Source: Gallintestinimicrobium propionicum (GTDB lineage Bacteria; Bacillota; Clostridia; Lachnospirales; Lachnospiraceae). Taken from it: a stretch of DNA of 64,000 nt. The stretch covers positions 4,537 through 68,536 of the forward strand of contig NZ_JAOQJY010000020.1 in the NCBI RefSeq assembly GCF_025567525.1, in the 5' to 3' direction. Within the stretch, counting starts at the first letter, position 1, and each line of letters begins with the position of its first letter. The position numbers and the translations under genes were made by a program. Below the pieces are notes generated by a model. That model had not been told where the DNA came from, made no database searches, and saw only the letters and a list, made by a program, of their open reading frames with translations. Shown here in pieces: positions 27,819-35,650 of this stretch.

Positions 27819-27921
27819 ATTTTCCTCTCATTTCTGCGCACGCTTTTTGCGCATGCCGAGTTTGTGTCAAGTGCGCACAGACACAAATCTCGCGATTGAA
27901 AAATTTTATTTTTCAATCTTT
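27816..27921 (-). repeat. Shared structured leader, copy A (methyltransferase)
   Basis: On the minus strand: stem GATTGAAAAAT AAA ATTTTTCAATC; then stem CGAGATTTGTGTC / GACACAAACTCG with one bulge; then GCATGCGC AAAAA GCGTGC; then CAGAAATGAGAGGAAAATATG with ribosome binding site and start codon. About 94 of 103 bases match 50890-50993. Confidence 0.75.
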
Positions 27922-28102
27922 ATTCTTCATTTTGTAAGTAATATAGTTACAGGAATTATCTGCAAAGTATCCGGGCAAAACTGCGTTTGCGCGTGTATGC
28001 ACAGGATAATAATACGAGATTATCATACAGGAAGTGCGCCCAAAAAGCAATCATTCTATTGCTGGAGCGTTGCGATGAAAAAAATCGTTACTGTTCACCC
28101 AC

Positions 28103-28981
28103 TTAAAATTTCCACATCCGGCATAAATTCTGAAATTCCTCTGCGGAGGACGAAAGGTATTTGTTGCGGTGCCGGATCAGGTATAGGCTGCGGGTCAGGA
28201 TGTCGGGCGGAAGCGGAAGGGAGACAAGATCTCCGGATTTCAGTGCATCCCGGACGAGAAGCTCCGGTAAAATTGCGATGCCGAGACCGTTTTGGGCGGC
28301 GCGGATGAGGGCGAGGGTGCTGACGCTTTCCCAGGCGGGCGCGATCTGGATGCCGCCGGATAAAAAGAGACTTTCGACGATTTCCCTGCCGGCACTGCCT
28401 GGTTCGCGTAAAAGGAGGGGGCAGGAAGCAGCGTCGGCGAGGGTGACCGTCCGGTTGGCGGCAAGCGGATGTCCGGGAGCTGCGACCATGCAGAGCATAT
28501 CGGCAGAAAAGACCTCTGAAATGATTTCCGGGTGAGTGACAGTGCCTTCGACCAGGGCAAAATCCAGCTGATTGTCGACGACTGCCTGCTCGATTGTGCC
28601 GGTATTTTTGATCGTTACATAGATTTTGATTTCCGGGTGCTGCTCCTGATAGGTTTTGACAAGGGAGGGGAGCAGGCAGGTGCCGAGAGTGATGCTGGAG
28701 CCAATATGGAGCGGGGCATTTGCATCCCAGGCGGGAATTTTGTTTTCCATTTCTGAAAAAAGTGACACGATATGGAGTGCATATTCATAGAAGCGATGCC
28801 CGTTCTCCGTCGGGTAAATCCGTCGGGAGAGGCGGTCGAACAGGCGGATATGATAATATTCCTCCAGCTCCTTGATCGCCAGACTGACGGACGGTTGAGC
28901 CAGATGCAGGCTGTTCGATGCGAGGGTGATGCTTTTTTGCTGATATACGGCGACAAAAATTTTCATATGACGCAGAGTCAT
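28103..28981 (-). CDS. LysR family transcriptional regulator
   Basis: 292 residues. N-terminal HTH (MTLRHMKIFVAVYQQKSITL, then SLHLAQPSVSLAIKELEEYY, about 1-60) and a substrate-binding domain ending in LCRMWKF. The start at 28981 follows GGAGGAACCGCC; the open frame runs further upstream to 29077 but without LysR-like sequence. Divergent from the chromate transporter pair, which it probably controls. The inducer is unknown. Confidence 0.87.
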   Translation of the reverse strand: MTLRHMKIFVAVYQQKSITLASNSLHLAQPSVSLAIKELEEYYHIRLFDRLSRRIYPTENGHRFYEYALHIVSLFSEMENKIPAWDANAPLHIGSSITLGTCLLPSLVKTYQEQHPEIKIYVTIKNTGTIEQAVVDNQLDFALVEGTVTHPEIISEVFSADMLCMVAAPGHPLAANRTVTLADAASCPLLLREPGSAGREIVESLFLSGGIQIAPAWESVSTLALIRAAQNGLGIAILPELLVRDALKSGDLVSLPLPPDILTRSLYLIRHRNKYLSSSAEEFQNLCRMWKF

Positions 28982-29082
28982 GGCGGTTCCTCCAAGGTGA
29001 TCGAGTGAAAAATAAGTGTGATCGCTTATTTTCACGCAGTTATTTGTACCGAAGGTGTCAAAAGACTGCTCCTGCACAGCTT

Positions 29083-29102
29083 ATATAATAAAAATATTAT
29101 AT
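29083..29102. promoter_or_regulatory. Dyad in the LysR-chrA spacer
   Basis: ATATAATA AAAA TATTATAT, a perfect inverted repeat in a very AT-rich 100-base stretch between the two divergent genes. It is a candidate operator, though such dyads can also arise by base composition. Confidence 0.4.
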
Positions 29103-29200
29103 ATTTTATACTATAATACTATTTTACTTATATTACAAGAAAAGGTATGATAAGAACGATTACAAGAGGCTGTACGATGTTAGAAACAAACAGAAGCAGC

Positions 29201-29242
29201 GGGCATGCGAAAAAGCGTGCGCAGAAATGAGAGGAAAGCATG
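29201..29242 (+). repeat. Shared structured leader, copy C (3' part only, before chrA)
   Basis: GGCATGCG AAAAAGCGTGCGCAG AAATGAGAGGAAAGCATG matches the last ~40 bases of copies A and B with one missing base and one or two changes. The upstream hairpins are not conserved here. Confidence 0.65.
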
Positions 29243-29809
29243 AAGGAGAAATGGACGAAGATCCGAAAAGTATTTTTTTCCACGCTGTATTTAAGCGCGT
29301 TTACGTTCGGCGGCGGATACGTCATCGTCACGCTGATGAAAAAGAAATTTGTAGATGAGCTGCACTGGATCGATGAAGAGGAAATGCTCGATCTGGTGGC
29401 GATTGCGCAGTCCGCGCCGGGAGCGATTGCGGTAAACGGTGCAATCGTCGTAGGTTACAAGCTGGCGGGCCTCGCAGGGGCACTCGCAGCGATCATCGGA
29501 ACGATTATTCCGCCGTTTGTGATTTTGTCGGTGATCTTTTATTTTTATGCGGCATTTTCTTCTAATTATATTGTAAAAACGGTGCTGGACGGCATGCAGG
29601 CGGGCGTCGGCGCGGTCATTGCGTCGGTTGTCTATGATATGGGCAGCGGCATCGTGGCAGGGAAACAAAAATCGTCCCTCGCAATTATGGCGGCAGCGTT
29701 CCTTGCGGTCTGCATTTTTAATGTCAACGTGGTCTATGTCGTGATCTTCTGTATCGTGCTCGGAGTGGTACGGACCCTGATCCGGAAGAGAAAGGAGAAA
29801 AAGAAATGA
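29240..29809 (+). CDS. Chromate transporter family protein, first half
   Basis: 189 residues, about half of a full ChrA. FTFGGGYVIV and APGAIAVNGAI are the ChrA-domain signatures; five to six hydrophobic segments. Short ChrA proteins usually work as pairs of unlike halves, and the second half follows with a four-base overlap (ATGA). Chromate is the family substrate by name; in gut bacteria the real anion may be another. Confidence 0.82.
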   Translation: MKEKWTKIRKVFFSTLYLSAFTFGGGYVIVTLMKKKFVDELHWIDEEEMLDLVAIAQSAPGAIAVNGAIVVGYKLAGLAGALAAIIGTIIPPFVILSVIFYFYAAFSSNYIVKTVLDGMQAGVGAVIASVVYDMGSGIVAGKQKSSLAIMAAAFLAVCIFNVNVVYVVIFCIVLGVVRTLIRKRKEKKK

Positions 29810-30378
29810 TTTACTGGCAGCTTTTTCTGAGCTTTTTGCAGATCGGAATGTTCAGCTTCGGCGGCGGCTATGCAGCGCTTCCGCTGATTCAGGAGCAGGT
29901 AGTGACGCAGCATGGGTGGCTGTCGAGATCGGAATTTACCGACCTGATTACAATTTCCCAGATGACGCCCGGACCGATTGCAGTCAATTCCGCGACGTTT
30001 GTCGGCATCCGGCTGGCAGGCTTTTTGGGAGCGCTGGCGGCGACATTTGGCTGTATTTTTCCGTCGTGCATCCTGGTAACGGTGCTGTCCTATCTTTATT
30101 TAAAATACCGTAAAATGAGCATGCTGCAGGGCGTGCTGGAAACGCTGCGTCCGGCAGTTGTGTCGATGATCGCGGCGGCAGGCGTATCGATCCTGATCAC
30201 TGCGTTCTGGAATGACGCGGTGAGCTTTATGTCGACGAAGTGGGATTCGATCGTGATTTTTGTTGTCGCAGTATGGCTGTTAAAAAAGAAAAACTGGAAT
30301 CCGATTCTTGTGATGGTGCTGAGCGGTTTTGCAAAGCTGGCAGTGCAGGGTGTGCTTGCGCTGGTTGGCATAGTATGA
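29806..30378 (+). CDS. Chromate transporter family protein, second half
   Basis: 190 residues. FSFGGGYAALPLI and TPGPIAVNSATFVG repeat the ChrA signature in a diverged form, as expected for the partner half with opposite membrane orientation. Translationally coupled to the first half. A copy of the 35-bp palindrome lies 78 bases downstream. Confidence 0.82.
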   Translation: MIYWQLFLSFLQIGMFSFGGGYAALPLIQEQVVTQHGWLSRSEFTDLITISQMTPGPIAVNSATFVGIRLAGFLGALAATFGCIFPSCILVTVLSYLYLKYRKMSMLQGVLETLRPAVVSMIAAAGVSILITAFWNDAVSFMSTKWDSIVIFVVAVWLLKKKNWNPILVMVLSGFAKLAVQGVLALVGIV

Positions 30379-30455
30379 TAAGGTAGGAATAGAACAAAGC
30401 ATCCGGATGCGCTGAGGCGGAGGCACAGTAAAATGTCGTTCAAAGTGCGCAGCCA

Positions 30456-30490
30456 ACAATAGAATGCACACTCTGCGAGCATTCTATTGT
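30456..30490 (+). repeat. 35-bp palindromic repeat, copy 5
   Basis: ACAATAGAATG / CATTCTATTGT around CACACTCTGCGAG, followed by CATGAATAA. In the gap between the chromate genes and the CBM9-like gene. Confidence 0.85.
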
Positions 30491-30538
30491 CATGAATAAA
30501 CGCCGTCGGTCTGGGAACGCGGCAGAAAAGAGGGACGT

Positions 30539-31159
30539 ATGGAGTATCGTGTAAAAACAATATTTAATAAGGAAGAAATCGAATCCTGTCAGCGGTTTTC
30601 GATGGATCATTTTATGTGGACATGTCTGCAGAAACCGGAGGCTTACGGGTGGATGGGCTACCTGAAGGATCAGGGACTTTTCGTGAAGCTGGTCTGCAAA
30701 GAAAAGGATCCGAAGCGCGTTTACCACAATTTTATGGATATGGTCTGTGAGGACAGCGCGATGGAGGTTTTCCTTGCATTCCCCGAAAAGGGTGAAGCGC
30801 TGACCAATGATGTAATGTATTTAAATTTTGAAGTCAATTCCAACGGTGCGATGTATGCAGCATATGGAAAGGGAAGAAAAGGCCGTAAACCGATGCCGGA
30901 GAAATATCTGCAGGTTGTAGACTGCAAAGCGGACAGACAGGAGGACAGCTGGACACTGACTTATCTGATCCCTGAGAGCTATCTGAAGGAAGAGGCAGGA
31001 GTGGAAAAGCTGGATGGGGAGACCGAGTTTTACTGTAACTTCTATAAGATAGCCCAGACTCCTGAAATTGAGCATTATGCTTCCTGGTCTCCGATCGATA
31101 ATCCGACACCGAACTTCCATTTGCCGATATTCTTCGCGAAGGCACAGATCGTGGAGTAA
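30539..31159 (+). CDS. Carbohydrate-binding family 9-like (DOMON-type) protein
   Basis: 206 residues, no signal peptide. The pattern VFLAFPEKGEALTNDVMYLN, FEVNSNGAMYAAYGKGR and SWSPIDNPTPNFHLPIFFA at the end is that of CBM9-like stand-alone proteins, a beta-sandwich fold. No catalytic residues can be named. It stands alone before the ribosomal supercluster, and its role is not known. Confidence 0.6.
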   Translation: MEYRVKTIFNKEEIESCQRFSMDHFMWTCLQKPEAYGWMGYLKDQGLFVKLVCKEKDPKRVYHNFMDMVCEDSAMEVFLAFPEKGEALTNDVMYLNFEVNSNGAMYAAYGKGRKGRKPMPEKYLQVVDCKADRQEDSWTLTYLIPESYLKEEAGVEKLDGETEFYCNFYKIAQTPEIEHYASWSPIDNPTPNFHLPIFFAKAQIVE

Positions 31160-31170
31160 GTGGGACGAGT

Positions 31171-31433
31171 TTTTGCCACAGTTCACCGCGCCATTCGCGA
31201 TACAATAGAATGTACGCTCCGTGAACATTCTATTGTTATGAATCGCAGCTGCGCTGCTTTTGGCTTAGAGTTTTAGCCACAGTTCACCGCGCCATTCGCA
31301 AAACGCAGCTGCGCTGCTTTCCGCTGCTTGCGCAGCTCCTTTTGCTCATCGATTGGCGCTCCCTTCGTGATTCCTTGTGCACAGATCCTCATGCGAGCAT
31401 GAATCCGTGCGCAAGGAATCACGAGTGAACTGT
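31171..31433 (+). repeat. Composite repeat region before the S10 operon
   Basis: Two copies of GCCACAGTTCACCGCGCC ATTCGC (31176 and 31277), each followed by CGCAGCTGCGCTGCTTT. In the first, a full 35-bp palindrome (31202-31236) sits between the two blocks; in the second only AAAA. The region closes with a long hairpin (31369-31424, CGTGATTCCTTG / CAAGGAATCACG) and ACGAGTGAACTGT, inverted to the opening ACAGTTCAC. No gene is seen. Confidence 0.65.
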
Positions 31434-31481
31434 TGTATCGAAAAATGTACAAAAAAAGAGAAAAGTTTTTGAAAAAAAGCC

Positions 31482-31510
31482 TTGCAATTTTGTAGGGCTT
31501 ACTTTATACT
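31482..31510 (+). promoter_or_regulatory. Promoter of the S10-spc-alpha cluster
   Basis: TTGCAA (31482-31487), 17-base spacer, TATACT (31505-31510). Confidence 0.75.
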
Positions 31511-31514
31511 ACTA

Positions 31515-31797
31515 AGTGCTGTGACATGATAGCGAAGAAGCATAAGGTTGCTGCAACGGAAAATACATAATCCCTGCAGGTTTTTATGCGGAGCGAATGT
31601 CAAGTTAGTAAACTGACGACAAGTCACTGTACCAGATAACAGCACCTGTCACGAGACAGGGGAAACGACGTGGAGTCCACGATAAGAGAAAGAAAGGATC
31701 TTTCAGGGTTGCTTATCAAGAGGACACACACGGGAACGTGTACAGTCACCGCTTGTCGCACTTATCTCAAAAGCGCGAAAAGGAGGCGACTTTTTTT
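31515..31797 (+). promoter_or_regulatory. Long structured leader of rpsJ
   Basis: About 280 untranslated bases with visible helices: CCTGTC ACGA GACAGG, CGTGGA GT CCACG, and ACACACGG GAA CGTGT. Position suggests an autoregulatory leader of the S10 operon (controlled by L4 in E. coli). No T-run terminator is visible, and no match to a known leader family can be shown by eye. Confidence 0.45.
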
Positions 31798-32118
31798 ATG
31801 GCAAATCAGGTAATGAGGATTACACTGAAAGCTTACGATCATCAGTTAGTTGATGCGTCTGCGAAGAAAATCATCGAAACAGTCAAGAAAAATGGAGCAC
31901 AGGTGAGCGGACCGGTACCGCTTCCCACTAAGAAGGAAGTAGTTACGATTCTGCGTGCCGTACACAAGTACAAAGACTCCAGAGAACAGTTCGAGCGCCG
32001 CACACACAAGAGACTGATCGATATCATTGCACCCACACCCAAGACCGTTGATGCTCTGCAGAGACTGGAAATGCCTGCTGGTGTGTACATCGATATCAAA
32101 ATGAAAACAAACAAGTAA
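31798..32118 (+). CDS. rpsJ: 30S ribosomal protein S10
   Basis: 106 residues, MANQVMRITLKAYDHQLVD to DIKMKTNK, full length. AGGAGG lies 11 bases before the ATG at 31798; the frame is open upstream to 31738 but is leader, not protein. S10 belongs to the 30S head and also serves as NusE in antitermination. First gene of the cluster. Confidence 0.96.
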   Translation: MANQVMRITLKAYDHQLVDASAKKIIETVKKNGAQVSGPVPLPTKKEVVTILRAVHKYKDSREQFERRTHKRLIDIIAPTPKTVDALQRLEMPAGVYIDIKMKTNK

Positions 32119-32237
32119 TTGCAAGAACCTCTACAGAGACGTATGAATAGTCCAACTGCTTTAACCACTTCTGATGCAGAAGCAGGAAAGTTGCGAACAT
32201 TCCGCTATGTAGAAATCAACAGGAGGTCAAACGAACA

Positions 32238-32921
32238 ATGAAAAAAGCGATTTTAGCTACCAAAGTCGGAATGACTCAAATCTTCAACGAAGACGGCGTG
32301 CTGATCCCGGTAACCGTACTTCAGGCTGGTCCCTGTGTCGTAACACAGATCAAGACCGTAGAAAATGATGGTTACGAAGCAGTTCAGGTTGGTTTCGTTG
32401 ATAAGAAAGAAAAAGTTATCAACAGAGACAAGGCTGGCAAGAAGGAAGTCATTCACAGACATGGCGTAAATAAAGCTCAGAAGGGACACTTTGAAAAAGC
32501 TGGTGTTTCCTGCAAGAGATATGTAAGAGAATTCCGGTTTGAAAATGCGTCTGAGTACGCACTGGCACAGGAAATCAAAGCTGACATCTTCGCAGCTGGC
32601 GACAGAATCGACGCTACTGCAATCAGCAAAGGTAAGGGCTTCCAGGGTGCGATCAAGAGATTTGGTCAGCACAGAGGACCTATGGCTCATGGTTCCAAAT
32701 TCCATCGTCATCAGGGTTCCAACGGTGCCTGCTCCTCTCCGAGCCGCGTATTCAAGGGCAAAGGAATGCCTGGTCACATGGGCTGCGTAAAGGTTACTGT
32801 ACAGAATCTGGATGTTGTAAGAGTAGATGCTGACAAGAACCTGATCCTGGTTAAGGGTGCTGTACCCGGACCTAAGAAAGCTCTGGTAACCATCAAAGAG
32901 ACCGTTAAGGTTGAGGCTTAA
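32238..32921 (+). CDS. rplC: 50S ribosomal protein L3
   Basis: 227 residues, starting MKKAILATKVGMTQIF. The loop that reaches the peptidyl transferase centre (HGSKFHRHQGSNGA) is intact. Ribosome binding site AGGAGG. A 119-base spacer separates it from rpsJ. Confidence 0.97.
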   Translation: MKKAILATKVGMTQIFNEDGVLIPVTVLQAGPCVVTQIKTVENDGYEAVQVGFVDKKEKVINRDKAGKKEVIHRHGVNKAQKGHFEKAGVSCKRYVREFRFENASEYALAQEIKADIFAAGDRIDATAISKGKGFQGAIKRFGQHRGPMAHGSKFHRHQGSNGACSSPSRVFKGKGMPGHMGCVKVTVQNLDVVRVDADKNLILVKGAVPGPKKALVTIKETVKVEA

Positions 32922-32944
32922 AACTGGAAAGGAGGACCACACAG

Positions 32945-33565
32945 ATGGCAAACGTATCTGTTTATAATATGGAAGGCAAGCAGATCGATACAATCGAATT
33001 AAACGATGCGGTATTCGGTGTTGAAGTAAACGAACATCTGGTACACATGGCAGTTGTTCAGCAGCTTGCAAACAATCGTCAGGGAACACAGAAAGCAAAG
33101 ACTCGTTCCGAGGTTTCCGGCGGCGGAAGAAAACCCTGGAGACAGAAGGGAACCGGTCATGCAAGACAGGGCTCCATCCGCGCTCCCCAGTGGACAGGCG
33201 GCGGCGTAGTATTCGCTCCCGTACCGAGAGATTATTCCTTCAAGCTCAACAAGAAAGAGAAGAGAGCTGCTCTGAAGTCTGCTCTGACAGACAAGGTTGC
33301 AAATGCGAAGCTGATCGTTGTTGACGAGCTGAAGTTCGAAGAAATCAAGACCAAGAATTTTGCACAGGTTATGAAGAACCTGGATGTAAACAACGGTCTG
33401 GTTGTTGTAAACGAGAATGATGTAAACGTAATGATGAGCGCAAAGAACATCGCTGATGTGAAGATGGCTCTGCCGAACACCATCAACGTATATGACATCA
33501 TGAAGGCTGGCAAGGTTGTTCTGACAAAGGACGCTGTTAAGACAATCGAGGAGGTGTACGCATAA
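32945..33565 (+). CDS. rplD: 50S ribosomal protein L4
   Basis: 206 residues. The exit-tunnel loop SGGGRKPWRQKGTGHARQGS is complete, with the lysine and glycine positions tied to macrolide resistance unchanged. L4 is the autogenous repressor of the S10 operon in E. coli. Its stop overlaps the rplW start (TAATG). Confidence 0.97.
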   Translation: MANVSVYNMEGKQIDTIELNDAVFGVEVNEHLVHMAVVQQLANNRQGTQKAKTRSEVSGGGRKPWRQKGTGHARQGSIRAPQWTGGGVVFAPVPRDYSFKLNKKEKRAALKSALTDKVANAKLIVVDELKFEEIKTKNFAQVMKNLDVNNGLVVVNENDVNVMMSAKNIADVKMALPNTINVYDIMKAGKVVLTKDAVKTIEEVYA

Positions 33566-33864
33566 TGGCAGACATTAAGTACTATGACGTTATCCTCAAA
33601 CCCGTCATCACTGAGAAGAGCATGGCTGGTATGGGCGAAAAGAAATATACCTTCCTGGTACATCCGGAAGCAAACAAGACCCAGATCAAGGAAGCTGTTG
33701 AGAAGATGTTCGAAGGCGCTAAGGTTGCTAAGGTAAACACTCTGAACGCTGACGGCAAGAACAAGAGACGCGGTATGGTAGTTGGTAAGACAGCCAAGAC
33801 CAAAAAGGCTATCGTAACCCTGACCGCTGACAGCAAAGATATCGAAATCTTCGCTGGTCTGTAA
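33565..33864 (+). CDS. rplW: 50S ribosomal protein L23
   Basis: 99 residues, with VITEKS near the N-terminus and NTLNADGKNKRRG before the C-terminal strand. It sits at the tunnel exit and docks trigger factor and SRP. Translationally coupled to rplD. It is followed by an unusually long spacer. Confidence 0.96.
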   Translation: MADIKYYDVILKPVITEKSMAGMGEKKYTFLVHPEANKTQIKEAVEKMFEGAKVAKVNTLNADGKNKRRGMVVGKTAKTKKAIVTLTADSKDIEIFAGL

Positions 33865-34085
33865 GATGCGATGAAAGGAAGCTAAAAGTAAAAGCTTCCA
33901 GTTAACGATCGAGGGCACTTCGCAGCTGACGCTGCTCGTCGCGTTACACGCGACTATGGCTCCTGCCAATAAGCACTTTGCTCGTGCAAGCACGGCAAAG
34001 CACTTCCTGCCAGTCGCCGCACCCTCGAGCTCATCGCGAATATGTGCATACAAGCACGATAATAAATAGTAAAGGAGAAATCATC
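33865..34085 (+). other. Structured 221-base spacer between rplW and rplB
   Basis: No gene. Dyads include TCGAGGG / CCCTCGA enclosing most of the spacer (33909-34030), TCGCG TTACA CGCGA (33938-33952), and CGTGC AA GCACG with TTTGC / GCAAA outside it. CCTGCCA occurs twice. The other spacers of the cluster on either side are only about 20 bases. Confidence 0.6.
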
Positions 34086-34928
34086 ATGGGAATTAAAACA
34101 TATAATCCCTATACACCTTCCAGAAGAAATATGACTGGTTCTGATTTTTCCGAGATCACAAAGACAACTCCTGAAAAGAGCCTTTGCGTATCTCTGAAGA
34201 AGAACTCCGGTCGTAACAATCAGGGCAAGATCACCGTTAGACATCATGGCGGCGGCGTTCGCACCCAGTACAGAATGGTAGACTTCAAGAGATTCAAGGA
34301 TGGCATTCCGGCAACTGTAGTTGGTATCGAATACGACCCCAACAGAACAGCAAACATCGCGCTGATCTGCTACGCAGATGGCCAGAAGGCATATATCATC
34401 GCTCCTGAAGGACTGAAAGTAGGCCAGAAGGTCATGAACGGACCGGAAGCTGAAGTAAGAGTAGGCAACTGCCTGCCGTTATCTGAAATTCCTGTTGGTA
34501 CTCAGGTACACAACATTGAGTTATATCCCGGCAAGGGCGGACAGATGGTTCGTTCTGCAGGTAACAGCGCACAGCTGATGGCGAAGGAAGGCAAATATGC
34601 AACCCTGAGACTTCCCTCCGGTGAAATGAGAATGGTTCCGATCGTTTGCCGCGCTACAATCGGTGTTGTAGGCAATGGCGATCACAACCTGATCAACTAC
34701 GGTAAAGCAGGACGTAAGCGTCACATGGGTATCCGTCCTACCGTTCGCGGTTCCGTTATGAACCCGAATGACCATCCGCATGGTGGTGGTGAAGGTAAGA
34801 CCGGTATCGGCCGTCCTGGTCCGAGCACTCCTTGGGGCAAACCGGCACTCGGCTTGAAGACCAGAAAGTCTAAAAAGGCTTCTAACAAGCTGATCGTAAG
34901 AAGAAGAGACGGTAAGGCTATCAAATAA
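34086..34928 (+). CDS. rplB: 50S ribosomal protein L2
   Basis: 280 residues. MGIKTYNPYTPSRRNM at the start and the C-terminal MNPNDHPHGGGEGKTGIGR, with the histidine near the peptidyl transferase centre. AAAGGAG precedes the ATG; upstream in-frame codons lie in the structured spacer. Confidence 0.97.
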   Translation: MGIKTYNPYTPSRRNMTGSDFSEITKTTPEKSLCVSLKKNSGRNNQGKITVRHHGGGVRTQYRMVDFKRFKDGIPATVVGIEYDPNRTANIALICYADGQKAYIIAPEGLKVGQKVMNGPEAEVRVGNCLPLSEIPVGTQVHNIELYPGKGGQMVRSAGNSAQLMAKEGKYATLRLPSGEMRMVPIVCRATIGVVGNGDHNLINYGKAGRKRHMGIRPTVRGSVMNPNDHPHGGGEGKTGIGRPGPSTPWGKPALGLKTRKSKKASNKLIVRRRDGKAIK

Positions 34929-34948
34929 GGTTAAGGAGGAGAACAACA

Positions 34949-35230
34949 ATGGCAAGATCACTGAAAAAAGGACCGTTCGCTGATGCCAGCTTGCTGAAAA
35001 AAGTGGACGCTATGAATGCTGCTGGACAGAAACAGGTTATCAAGACCTGGTCCCGTCGTTCTACAATTTTCCCGTCCTTCGTTGGACATACAATTGCAGT
35101 TCATGACGGCCGCAAGCATGTTCCGGTATATGTAACTGAAGATATGGTTGGACACAAACTTGGCGAATTCGTAGCTACCAGAACCTACAGAGGTCATGGT
35201 AAAGACGAAAAGAAGTCCAAAGTTAGATAA
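34949..35230 (+). CDS. rpsS: 30S ribosomal protein S19
   Basis: 93 residues, MARSLKKGPFADASLLKKV, full length. It forms a complex with S13 in the 30S head. Ribosome binding site AAGGAGGAG. Confidence 0.97.
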   Translation: MARSLKKGPFADASLLKKVDAMNAAGQKQVIKTWSRRSTIFPSFVGHTIAVHDGRKHVPVYVTEDMVGHKLGEFVATRTYRGHGKDEKKSKVR

Positions 35231-35249
35231 TTGAAAGGAGGTTTTATTC

Positions 35250-35639
35250 ATGGCTAAAGGACATAGATCTCAAATTAAGAGAGAAAGAAATGCGAATAAA
35301 GATACAAGACCTTCTGCTAAATTATCCTACGCAAGAGTGTCTGTAACGAAAGCTTGTTTTGTACTGGATGCGATCAGAGGTAAAGATCTGGAGACAGCAC
35401 TGGCTGTTGTAACCTACAATCCCAGATATGCTTCCAGCCTTGTAAAGAAACTGCTGGAATCTGCAGCAGCAAACGCAGAGAACAACAACGGCATGAAGAG
35501 AGAAAACCTTTATGTTGCTGAGTGCTATGCAAACAAGGGACCTACGATGAAGAGAGTTAGACCGAGAGCACAGGGACGGGCTTACAGAATCGAGAAGAGA
35601 ATGAGCCACATCACTGTAGTGCTTGATGAGAGAAAGTAG
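35250..35639 (+). CDS. rplV: 50S ribosomal protein L22
   Basis: 129 residues. The tunnel hairpin PTMKRVRPRAQGRAYRI is present without insertions or deletions of the macrolide-resistance type. The N-terminus is some 15 residues longer than in E. coli, as is common in clostridia. Confidence 0.97.
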   Translation: MAKGHRSQIKRERNANKDTRPSAKLSYARVSVTKACFVLDAIRGKDLETALAVVTYNPRYASSLVKKLLESAAANAENNNGMKRENLYVAECYANKGPTMKRVRPRAQGRAYRIEKRMSHITVVLDERK

Positions 35640-35650
35640 GAGGAACGATA

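Noticed and set aside
14691..31236. CRISPR array formed by the 35-bp repeats
   Set aside because: Copies are kilobases apart, in both orientations, without regular spacers; no cas genes.
31738..31797. N-terminal extension of S10 from an upstream in-frame start
   Set aside because: The extension lies in the structured leader, and the strong ribosome binding site belongs to the ATG at 31798.
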